DNA of 64,000 nt, from positions 2,428,501-2,492,500 of the forward strand of contig NZ_SRRY01000001.1 in the NCBI RefSeq assembly GCF_004792295.1, in the 5' to 3' direction. Numbering within the stretch: position 1 is the stretch's first letter; each line of letters opens with the position of its first letter. Origin of the DNA: Pseudoalteromonas sp. MEBiC 03607. GTDB taxonomy: Bacteria > Pseudomonadota > Gammaproteobacteria > Enterobacterales > Alteromonadaceae. Under the pieces are notes generated by a model, which saw only the letters and a list, made by a program, of their open reading frames with translations, made no database searches and was not told where the DNA came from. The position numbers and the translations under genes are program-made. Positions 9,023-16,198 of this stretch are shown here, piece after piece.

Positions 9023-9457
9023 TTACTTTTCTAGATCATGGTAAACATTTGGATTCCAAATTTGCATAAACATCTCTGGATTTTCAATTGGTAGAAAACC
9101 ATATTGCGCGTACAAACCATGCGCATCTCTTGTTGGCAATACCATACGCCTTAAGCATTGAAGCTCTGGGTGAGAGACTATGCTCTCAACAAGCCACTTG
9201 CTCAAACCTTTGCCTCGATGGCTCTCTACTATGAATACATCAGCAAGATAGGCAAATGTTGCTTTGTCTGTTATGAGGCGGGCAAAACCTATTTGATAAT
9301 CATGGCTATCATAGACACCAAAACAAAATGAGTTTGCAATGGCTGTTTCTAGCGTCTGCCTTGGTATTTCGGACGCCCAATAGCTTTTTGAAATAAAACC
9401 GTAAATTACTTCAAAATCGAGGTCAGTTTTATCTGTGCTGATTTTATATCCTTGCAC
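9023..9457 (-). CDS. GNAT family N-acetyltransferase
   Basis: 144 aa with a typical GNAT fold: YWASEIPRQTLETAIANS at the N-terminus, the core strand FAYLADVFIVE, and the acetyl-CoA pyrophosphate loop HRGKGLSKWLV (R/Q-x-x-G-x-G/A). The later LYAQYGFLPIE matches the Y-x-x-x-GF segment. It belongs to the group of short stand-alone acetyltransferases; substrate unknown. It is monocistronic, with gaps of over 100 nt on both sides. Confidence 0.82.
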   Translation of the reverse strand: MQGYKISTDKTDLDFEVIYGFISKSYWASEIPRQTLETAIANSFCFGVYDSHDYQIGFARLITDKATFAYLADVFIVESHRGKGLSKWLVESIVSHPELQCLRRMVLPTRDAHGLYAQYGFLPIENPEMFMQIWNPNVYHDLEK

Positions 9458-9649
9458 CAGTATTCCTTAGTGATGTTAACACCTGTTATTTAAGAGGATT
9501 AGTTTTAACAAAGTTACTAACCGATTGCTACATATATAATTAAAACGCTTTTTTAACAGGATATAGCCTACTGACACAAACACTACCACAACGTAAAACC
9601 ATTACATTGCTATTAAATTTATCAATAATAGATTTGCAGGTTGTTTATA

Positions 9650-9675
9650 AGGGGCTTTAATACGCCCCTATTTTT
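9650..9675. terminator. Stem-loop after the serine hydrolase gene, possible terminator
   Basis: AGGGGC and GCCCCT pair around an 8-nt loop. A T-rich tail (ATTTTT) follows only on the + strand. On the minus strand, where the serine hydrolase ends 10-35 nt earlier, the tail is the weaker TTATAA. It could act as terminator in either direction. Confidence 0.45.
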
Positions 9676-9684
9676 AATGAATTT

Positions 9685-11124
9685 TTACAAACGCTTTATG
9701 AGTTGATCTACTTTTGCCACAACAGGCCATGCTGAAGATTGAAAATTCCCCAAAACAACTAAAATATAGCCTTTTTCTTGATACATATTTAACCTTGCTG
9801 TCATGCCTAAATGGGACCCATTATGACCAACAGTTGTATTCCCTGCTGAACTTCTCACAGAGAAACCATATCCCCAGTTTGGTGCATTTAGTTCAGGTTT
9901 TGCTGATAAGGCTTTATTAGAGAGTTCACGGCTTACTAGTTGAGCATTTTGCATTGCCATGGCGAATTTGTGTAAATCGCCTACAGTTGAATAACCTCCG
10001 CCTGCAGGTCCCCCTTTTACCGATTGAAACATCAAATTTTCAGTTACTTGACCAGTTTCGACAGAAAACCAATAATTACGGGCAGTATTTTTGACAGGCA
10101 CATCTAAGTCATAACTTCCGCTTAGTTGCATGTTAGCTTTTTTATATACATTTTCATTTATGTAATCATAGTAATTTTCACCAGTTACATTCTCAATCAC
10201 CTGACCAAGTAGAACCATACCCGTGTTGCTGTAACGCCATTCAGTTCCGGGTTCAAATGTAGCATCAATTGAAGTGTATAAATGTTGGATATCTTTAAGA
10301 GACCGCACCTTATTTTGTATCTCGTCATAGCCAGAAATATTACCTACCCCTGATGTATGACTTAATAAGTGTCGAATCTTAATTTTGCTAAAATCACCTT
10401 TCCCTAAAATGCTTTTATCAATAAATTTAGTGAGCGGATCATCAAGCGATACTTTGCCAGCTTCTATTAGCTGTAAGATAGCGACGCTAGTAAACATTTT
10501 GTTCATTGAGCCAATTTGAAACTTCGTTTCTAAGTTATTTTTCACATCATAGCGACGTGAAGCAAAGCCATATGCAGCGCTGAACAAAATGTCATTATTT
10601 TTAGCAAGTAATACCGTGCCAGAGAAGCTACCTCTTTGCGCCAGTTTATCAGTATAGATTTTGATCTCTTCAATAAATTGTGACTCAGTTAAAGAGCCTT
10701 TTGAACCTTGGTTTTGTGGAGTTTCTTCAATAGACCACCCTGTTATTGCTTGTAATTGGTCATCATTAAAAAATAACACTACTTGATGCTGCATATCTGT
10801 ATTCTTTGAATAAACTTTACTGATATGACGGATGCGATTAGTTGACGTATCAAGTTCTGTAGAAATAACACTCAACTCTCCATGAAAAAGCGCAACATTC
10901 ATCGAATACCCAACATAACGGTCTTTACCTTTACCCTCCCAGCGTGCAAGAGAATTTGGCGAGAAGTTCTTTACTACAAACTTTTCGATCTCATCTAAAT
11001 CTTTAGTGTTTAAAACCGTAATAAATTGACTTGCCAATTTGTTATAGTCTAACTCTTTCATTGCATGTGCTTTATGGCTAATAAAACACATAAAAAATAT
11101 GAGCATTAGTAAATATCGCTTCAC
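9685..11124 (-). CDS. Exported serine hydrolase of the class C beta-lactamase family
   Basis: 479 aa with a signal peptide (about residues 1-21, ending HKAHA). Residues 25-135 form an extra NTF2-like or DUF3887-type N-terminal domain. Residues 150-479 form the beta-lactamase/DD-peptidase fold, with the nucleophile motif SMNK (Ser206, Lys209), YSN (298-300) and the HNG box (VGHNGSHLGM) in place of KTG. The substitution is usual for esterases and D-aminopeptidases of this family, so a true beta-lactamase activity is unlikely. It is divergently transcribed from a CadC-like regulator across 158 nt, which suggests that regulator may control it. Confidence 0.85.
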   Translation of the reverse strand: MKRYLLMLIFFMCFISHKAHAMKELDYNKLASQFITVLNTKDLDEIEKFVVKNFSPNSLARWEGKGKDRYVGYSMNVALFHGELSVISTELDTSTNRIRHISKVYSKNTDMQHQVVLFFNDDQLQAITGWSIEETPQNQGSKGSLTESQFIEEIKIYTDKLAQRGSFSGTVLLAKNNDILFSAAYGFASRRYDVKNNLETKFQIGSMNKMFTSVAILQLIEAGKVSLDDPLTKFIDKSILGKGDFSKIKIRHLLSHTSGVGNISGYDEIQNKVRSLKDIQHLYTSIDATFEPGTEWRYSNTGMVLLGQVIENVTGENYYDYINENVYKKANMQLSGSYDLDVPVKNTARNYWFSVETGQVTENLMFQSVKGGPAGGGYSTVGDLHKFAMAMQNAQLVSRELSNKALSAKPELNAPNWGYGFSVRSSAGNTTVGHNGSHLGMTARLNMYQEKGYILVVLGNFQSSAWPVVAKVDQLIKRL

Positions 11125-11216
11125 TTTACATTCCTTTTATTGTTTATTGAATAATATGGCGCTTGGCCTTTCGATACTTTTACTTTTGCGAATAACAAAA
11201 AGCGATGAAGTAATGA

Positions 11217-11243
11217 TTAAGAAAAGCTTAAGAAAAAATTAAG
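11217..11243 (+). promoter_or_regulatory. Three TTAAG direct repeats with 11-bp phasing; candidate wHTH operator
   Basis: TTAAG starts at 11217, 11228 and 11239, exactly 11 nt apart, with A-rich spacers between. Regulators with the OmpR/PhoB-type winged helix bind as direct-repeat arrays with 11-bp spacing. The adjacent gene encodes that type of domain, so autoregulation and control of the divergent serine hydrolase are likely. The site is 40-66 nt before the proposed TTG start. Confidence 0.6.
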
Positions 11244-11282
11244 CTGAAAATAACTAATAATAACAAATGGATAACTATCAAC

Positions 11283-13325
11283 TTGAGTGAAAGTAAATTA
11301 TCAAAACAATTTTTTCTTAATGACTCTTTGGTTAATTTTGAGACTGGCGAAATTCAAACAGATGGTAAAGTTGTTGTTGTAGAGCCTAAGGTGATGGCAC
11401 TTCTTGAAGTATTTTCGCAAAAACCACATCAAGTGTTATCAGCCGAAATGCTTTTTGCTAATGTTTGGCCACAAGCTATTTTCAGTCCTAATTCAGTTCG
11501 CAGAAATATTGCTTTGTTAAGACAAGCGTTATCCGATGAAGAAAAGCACATTATAAAAACACACCCAAAGCGGGGCTATAGTCTCGAGGCTGAAATACGT
11601 TTTCATGATGAAAAAACGAGCACTCCATTAGCAAAAATACATCAGATAAAAAATACAAAAATAGCACTCTTAATTATCCCTGCTTTGTTTATCATTATCT
11701 TCCTTTTCAATTTCCTTAACGAAGATAAACAGATTTCTTTAGAAGATCTTAAGCCTATTACTGCAAGCAATGAAAAAGAGCGTTACCTACAAGTTAGTCC
11801 TGATGGGCGTTTTATGGCTTACATACAAAATACCAATCGTCCTAATAAGCGAAGGCTTTTAATCAAAGATTTACTATTAAATTCATATAAAGAATTAAGT
11901 ACAGACTTAAAAGCGTTCACCTACCTTGCATGGGATACAGATACAAATACGCTTGTATATTCGTTTCAAGATGAAGGGAGTATTTCATTCAATCGACTGC
12001 AATTAGATACAGAAGCGAACGTGATCAGCGAAGAAAAACTCTTTTCTCGTACAGATATAACCTGGAACAGCTTGTTTTTTATAGATGAACAAGAAAACCT
12101 TTTCTATTTAGCAAATCAAAACAGTTCCGAACACAGCCGTAATGTAAGCCTATATCGACATAACTTGATTACTGGCCATTCTTACGAAATTCTTCAACCA
12201 AATGATGATTTCAAGCCCTACAAGCTCGCTTTATCACCTAACCAGAAACAATTAGCGATAATTGGCTTCAATGAAGATGCAATCTCGGAGGTAAAACTAT
12301 TAAATTTATCGAGTTTTAACCTTGAATCAGTCGTTGAAATTGATCATAACTGGCACTTTATGACTTGGTTTAACGATGGTGACTCTTTGTTATTGAGTAA
12401 TGGCAGTGAGTTAAAACAACTTGAATTAAACGGCCAATTAACGACTCTTAATTTTAAAAGCTATAACTTTTTGATTTATCCACAAATCGTTAAGGACAAA
12501 CTGTATTTTATTGAGGCTAAGTCTGATCAAGATATTTTGATTAGCGCTTTAGATTCACTCTCTACTCCTATAAAAATCGTAAACTCTAATACCATTGATA
12601 AAGAAGCTGCACTTTCACCTGATGAAAAACTCATCGCCTACATGTCAATGAAAAATGGACTTCCACAACTTTTTATTAAACATATTGAGACTGAGGAAGA
12701 ACAATTATTATTCGTTAACACTGAGCAAGAATATGCTTTATCAAAACCAATATGGGACCCCTCTGGAACACGTATCGCAAGCAGTATAAATAACAAACCA
12801 TTTCTTATTAAGCTAGAGGAAGACCAGTTCGCAATCGAATGGTTAAATGGAATCATTGGGTATCCAATCGGGTGGTATAAACAGTCAGATGCTATTTTGT
12901 TTGTTGATAAGAACACTCACAATGATGAAATAGTTAAATTTGATTTAGTTACTGACGAAATAATGTCATTAAAAACGCAATTGAAAGATAAAGATATTTT
13001 TTTAAATGATAACGACGAATTACTGAGTTTTTCAATTGGCCAAGTAATCACTGCTTCTGGTACCAATCTATTTGATAATACGCATTTTATTTCAAGCATT
13101 TACCCTATTAAAAATGGCTTCTATTTTCAATACAAAGAAAACGACTCAAGGACAATGAATTTTTACGATTATGAACTAGGTGTTCAAAATTTAAGTATTG
13201 ATTTTGAAAAGTTTTGTGCGGATTTATGTAGTCAAATAACTGCTATAAGCGGTAATACTATCTTACTCAAAGAACAAACTGATACAGCAGATATTTTAGT
13301 TTTGAATATTACATTAAATAAATAG
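11283..13325 (+). CDS. CadC-like membrane-anchored winged-helix regulator with periplasmic beta-propeller
   Basis: 680 aa. Residues 10-105 form a Trans_Reg_C (OmpR-type) winged helix (EPKVMALLEVF, LSAEMLFANVWP, SVRRNIALLRQAL, IKTHPKRGYSLE). A single membrane helix lies at about 127-145. The rest, exported, contains PD40/TolB-like beta-propeller repeats such as VSPDGRFMAYIQ, LSPNQKQLAII and LSPDEKLIAYMS. The protein would sense something outside the membrane and act directly on DNA, without a kinase. The start is TTG at 11283: an ATG 14 nt earlier is out of frame and soon stops, so TTG is the only choice that keeps the whole DNA-binding domain. No good ribosome site is visible. Confidence 0.85.
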   Translation: MSESKLSKQFFLNDSLVNFETGEIQTDGKVVVVEPKVMALLEVFSQKPHQVLSAEMLFANVWPQAIFSPNSVRRNIALLRQALSDEEKHIIKTHPKRGYSLEAEIRFHDEKTSTPLAKIHQIKNTKIALLIIPALFIIIFLFNFLNEDKQISLEDLKPITASNEKERYLQVSPDGRFMAYIQNTNRPNKRRLLIKDLLLNSYKELSTDLKAFTYLAWDTDTNTLVYSFQDEGSISFNRLQLDTEANVISEEKLFSRTDITWNSLFFIDEQENLFYLANQNSSEHSRNVSLYRHNLITGHSYEILQPNDDFKPYKLALSPNQKQLAIIGFNEDAISEVKLLNLSSFNLESVVEIDHNWHFMTWFNDGDSLLLSNGSELKQLELNGQLTTLNFKSYNFLIYPQIVKDKLYFIEAKSDQDILISALDSLSTPIKIVNSNTIDKEAALSPDEKLIAYMSMKNGLPQLFIKHIETEEEQLLFVNTEQEYALSKPIWDPSGTRIASSINNKPFLIKLEEDQFAIEWLNGIIGYPIGWYKQSDAILFVDKNTHNDEIVKFDLVTDEIMSLKTQLKDKDIFLNDNDELLSFSIGQVITASGTNLFDNTHFISSIYPIKNGFYFQYKENDSRTMNFYDYELGVQNLSIDFEKFCADLCSQITAISGNTILLKEQTDTADILVLNITLNK

Positions 13326-13506
13326 CTTCAATCATAACTAGCTGATCTAGAGTATGTGTTTTCAACCAAACTGATAACATCAGTACATAAATAGCATTCA
13401 CAAAACAAAGCTTATTGTGTTTGAAAGTAATTTTCAGACACTCTCCTCTCTAATTTTCCTTACTAAATCGCTGAGAACTGAGTAATTACTCTATAGATTA
13501 AATTTC

Positions 13507-13537
13507 TTCATCTATCAGTTCTAATTTAATCGTTTGT
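13507..13537 (+). promoter_or_regulatory. Shared upstream element, copy 2 (TTCATCTA-N15-TCGTTTGT)
   Basis: TTCATCTA at 13507-13514 and TCGTTTGT at 13530-13537, 15 nt apart and 70 nt before the ATG of paralogue 2. The surrounding 120 nt also match the region before paralogue 1 (TTAAATTTCTTCATCTAT, TTAAAGTTCA and AGAGGAAAA blocks), so gene and control region were duplicated together. Confidence 0.6.
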
Positions 13538-13607
13538 TTAGCTTATAGGAATATTTTAAAGTTCACTCGTTGGCAATAAACACCAACTTATTCAGAGGAA
13601 AACTATC

Positions 13608-14027
13608 ATGTTAAAAACACTTGTAACCACTATTGCACTTAGCTCTTTATTAACTTGCTCAGCGATGGCAGTAGCCGACCAAGCTGATTATAAACTGATG
13701 GTTATTGAACAAGCTCAAACAAACGATAATGTAAGCAATGAATATGAAACTGCATTCAACCGCTGTGCATTAAGCGTAAAAGAAAAGAATTTTTCAGAAG
13801 CTGAAAACCTATGTACACAAGCGATTTCACTTCTAAACACAAGTAAAGTACCAGGTTACAAACGCCGTGAATTAACATCATTTGCGTTAAGTAATCGCGG
13901 TGTTGCACGTATCATGTCAGAAAATGATACAGCTGCAATCTCAGACTTTTATGAAGCAGTTCAAATCTCAAAAAATGAACTGGTAAATCATAACTTAAAC
14001 CGCGCGAAGCAAAACTTAGCGCTGTAA
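13608..14027 (+). CDS. Small exported TPR-like protein, paralogue 2 of 3
   Basis: 139 aa with a signal peptide nearly identical to paralogue 1 (SSLLTCSAMAVA then DQADYKLMVIEQ). The same Cys-x15-Cys pair (CALSVKEKNFSEAENLC), LSNRGVARIMSENDTAA, DFYEA and terminal NLNRAKQNLAL are present. It is closest to paralogue 1 and differs mainly in a short variable stretch after LMVI. A strong AGAGGAAAA ribosome site is present. It is followed by its own terminator and then by paralogue 3. Confidence 0.75.
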   Translation: MLKTLVTTIALSSLLTCSAMAVADQADYKLMVIEQAQTNDNVSNEYETAFNRCALSVKEKNFSEAENLCTQAISLLNTSKVPGYKRRELTSFALSNRGVARIMSENDTAAISDFYEAVQISKNELVNHNLNRAKQNLAL

Positions 14028-14054
14028 TAGTTAGCCCAACCAAATTGTTGTCGT

Positions 14055-14092
14055 AAGCCCGGTCCTTGTGTGTTCTGACTGGGCTTTTTTTT
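14055..14092 (+). terminator. Rho-independent terminator of TPR-like paralogue 2
   Basis: AAGCCCGGTC pairs with GACTGGGCTT (one G-T pair) across a 12-nt loop and is followed by a run of eight T. Confidence 0.82.
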
Positions 14093-14137
14093 GTCTAAAA
14101 TATACACTCAAGCCACCTACCCAATAAGATATTTTTT

Positions 14138-14168
14138 TTCATCTAATGGGTGTATTTTTGTCGTTTGT
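14138..14168 (+). promoter_or_regulatory. Shared upstream element, copy 3 (TTCATCTA-N15-TCGTTTGT)
   Basis: TTCATCTA at 14138-14145 and TCGTTTGT at 14161-14168, again 15 nt apart and 67 nt before the ATG of paralogue 3. Outside the two blocks this copy has diverged from the other two, which points to selection on the blocks themselves. Confidence 0.6.
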
Positions 14169-14235
14169 CAATCAGTAACACTGTTTCTAAATTAATAGAG
14201 TAAGTGATGTACTTACATTATTAAGGAGATAAACA

Positions 14236-14709
14236 ATGTTCAAGTTCATACCTGTCAAAACCATCTTGATTACCTCACTTTGCATGAGTTCGAATTGGGT
14301 GTTAGCAAATGATATCGACTTTAAACTAATGGTAGTGGATGACGAAGCCTCATCCATTGCGATTATGCAAGGTGACTACAATGCTGGGTTAGTAACGTCT
14401 GCTGAAGATCCAGCAAATCAATATATAGCGCCTTTTAATCGCTGTGTTGCAAGTGTAAAGCTAAAGCAGTTTGAAAAAGCTGAAGCTGACTGTACTGAAG
14501 CAATAAGCCTATTAAAAGAGATTAAAGCATCTCGATTTAAACGTAATGAATTAACGTCGTTTGCATTAAGTAACCGAGGTGTCGCGCGATTTATGGCTAA
14601 TAATGATACGGCAGCAATTGCTGACTTTTATGAAGCCTCAAGACTCGATGATAATGAATATGTATCATTTAATTTAAATCGCGCAAAACAGGAATTAAAA
14701 TTGTGGTAA
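14236..14709 (+). CDS. Small exported TPR-like protein, paralogue 3 of 3
   Basis: 157 aa. Signal peptide ends VLA/NDIDFKLMVVD. It keeps Cys-x15-Cys (CVASVKLKQFEKAEADC), RNELTSFALSNRGVARFM, NNDTAAIADFYEA and a final NLNRAKQELKLW. It is the most diverged of the three, with about 17 extra residues between the LMVVD strand and the first helix. AAGGAGAT gives a strong ribosome site. It is an independent transcription unit bounded by terminators. Confidence 0.74.
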   Translation: MFKFIPVKTILITSLCMSSNWVLANDIDFKLMVVDDEASSIAIMQGDYNAGLVTSAEDPANQYIAPFNRCVASVKLKQFEKAEADCTEAISLLKEIKASRFKRNELTSFALSNRGVARFMANNDTAAIADFYEASRLDDNEYVSFNLNRAKQELKLW

Positions 14710-14726
14710 TGACTGATTCTAATGCT

Positions 14727-14757
14727 GAAAAACCAGCCATAATGGCTGGTTTTTTTG
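14727..14757. terminator. Bidirectional terminator between paralogue 3 and the msrAB gene
   Basis: AAAAACCAGCCAT and ATGGCTGGTTTTT pair through a short centre, with A-rich and T-rich flanks, so it can serve the TPR-like gene on + and the convergent msrAB gene on -. Confidence 0.83.
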
Positions 14758-14765
14758 TATCTACG

Positions 14766-16043
14766 TTAAATTTGGTCACGTGGCACAAAATCAAGCACCG
14801 TCGCATTAATGCAGTATCTATCTTTACCTCTTGGCCCTTCCCCCGGGAATAAGTGTCCTAAGTGAATACCTGAGCTTTTAGATTTAAGCTCAATGCGCTG
14901 CATGCCATAACTGTTGTCTTCATGCATGGTCACACTGTCTTTTACCGGGTGAGTAAATGAAAGCCAACCGGTTCCCGAATTAAACCTATCACGAGTATCG
15001 AATAATGGCGCACCACTTAGCTTATCAACAAAAATACCATCCGGTGTGTTTTTAAAGATATCGTATTGTTTACAAAATGGGCTATCTGTTCTGGCATGGA
15101 ATGCAACTCTGAATGCTTCACTATCACCTAGTTTAAATGCGCCTAAGGCTTTATAAAACTCATCTTTACTCACATAACCTTGTCTCCCATACACTTCTTC
15201 GCCATTTTCAATAAATAAGAGTGTGGGTGTCGCCCATGTTGGGGTTTTAATTTTTAAGCCATCAAGCTGATCTGCATGGCGAAAAGTCATTGGAATTGTG
15301 CCTTGATAATTATTTGCGACCTCATTTTTAAATTTTTCACAATAAGGGCAATAGCCTTTAGCATCTATCACGACAATTTGCTTATTGGTTAATAAGGCCG
15401 TGTTATCAACTTGCTGTTTTTCTACTGGCGTAAAAACAACCCCTGTTGAGTGATCAGGACAATAGCCATTAGGGTTTTTCTTTAAATAATCTTGATGATA
15501 TTCCTCTGCCGCATAAAACGAATCGAGAGGTTTTATAATAGTAACAATCTTGCCGTACCCTGCTGCGGTTAACTTACCTTGGTATTCATCTTTAAGTTTA
15601 TTAGCAACCTCAATTTGCTGATTATTACTTGCCAAAATTGTTGAGCGGTATTGAGTGCCAATATCATTGCCTTGGCGATTTAACTGAGTTGGATCATGAT
15701 TTTCGAAATAGTATTTTAATAATTGTTCTGTCGTTAACTGATTACTGTTGTAAGTCACTTTAACAACTTCTGCGTAGTTATTTTCATCAAATCGACGTGC
15801 GCTACGTGTTATGTTTCTATAGGTTGCTTTAAAACCGCTACCGTCAGCATAACCAGATACCGCATCTAAAACACCATCAAGTGCTTCGTATCGTTTTTCG
15901 GCTCCCCAAAAGCAACCAGAACCAAGCACAATTGTTTCAATATGTCCGGTTGCGTTGTCTGGCATCTCTTGCGCTGTTGTATGGTTCATGGTGAAAATGG
16001 CACTGCAAGTGAATAATGTCAGTAATATCGACTTAATTGTCAT
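14766..16043 (-). CDS. msrAB: Exported MsrA-thioredoxin-MsrB methionine sulfoxide reductase fusion
   Basis: 425 aa that reduces both methionine sulfoxide stereoisomers in exported proteins. Signal peptide at about 1-25. MsrA domain 35-205 with the catalytic GCFWGAE (Cys44), GTQYRS and a recycling Cys in NGYCPDHS (195). A thioredoxin-like domain at 220-305 has the redox motif CPYC (232-235) and a cis-Pro segment ATPTLLF. The MsrB domain at 305-425 has the catalytic Cys in RYCINA (411) and a possible resolving Cys324. The MsrB lacks the CxxC zinc pairs, so it is the zinc-free type. The Neisseria PilB protein has thioredoxin first; here it is in the middle. AGGA precedes the ATG. Confidence 0.9.
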   Translation of the reverse strand: MTIKSILLTLFTCSAIFTMNHTTAQEMPDNATGHIETIVLGSGCFWGAEKRYEALDGVLDAVSGYADGSGFKATYRNITRSARRFDENNYAEVVKVTYNSNQLTTEQLLKYYFENHDPTQLNRQGNDIGTQYRSTILASNNQQIEVANKLKDEYQGKLTAAGYGKIVTIIKPLDSFYAAEEYHQDYLKKNPNGYCPDHSTGVVFTPVEKQQVDNTALLTNKQIVVIDAKGYCPYCEKFKNEVANNYQGTIPMTFRHADQLDGLKIKTPTWATPTLLFIENGEEVYGRQGYVSKDEFYKALGAFKLGDSEAFRVAFHARTDSPFCKQYDIFKNTPDGIFVDKLSGAPLFDTRDRFNSGTGWLSFTHPVKDSVTMHEDNSYGMQRIELKSKSSGIHLGHLFPGEGPRGKDRYCINATVLDFVPRDQI

Positions 16044-16198
16044 ACTTATTTCCTCGTAAAAGCCTGTAATATAGCAGACCGAGTAATCCTATTTATTATT
16101 TCACCTTAAACGCATGCAAACGGCTGTTCACCGCTAACAATTTAACTCTTATGCCTATTTACGGTAAAACACAGCTTTTTAACATTGGGATATTAAAA

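Noticed and set aside
9685..11124. Class C beta-lactamase resistance gene
   Set aside because: The KTG box is replaced by HNG, as in esterases and peptidases of the family, and an extra N-terminal domain is present.
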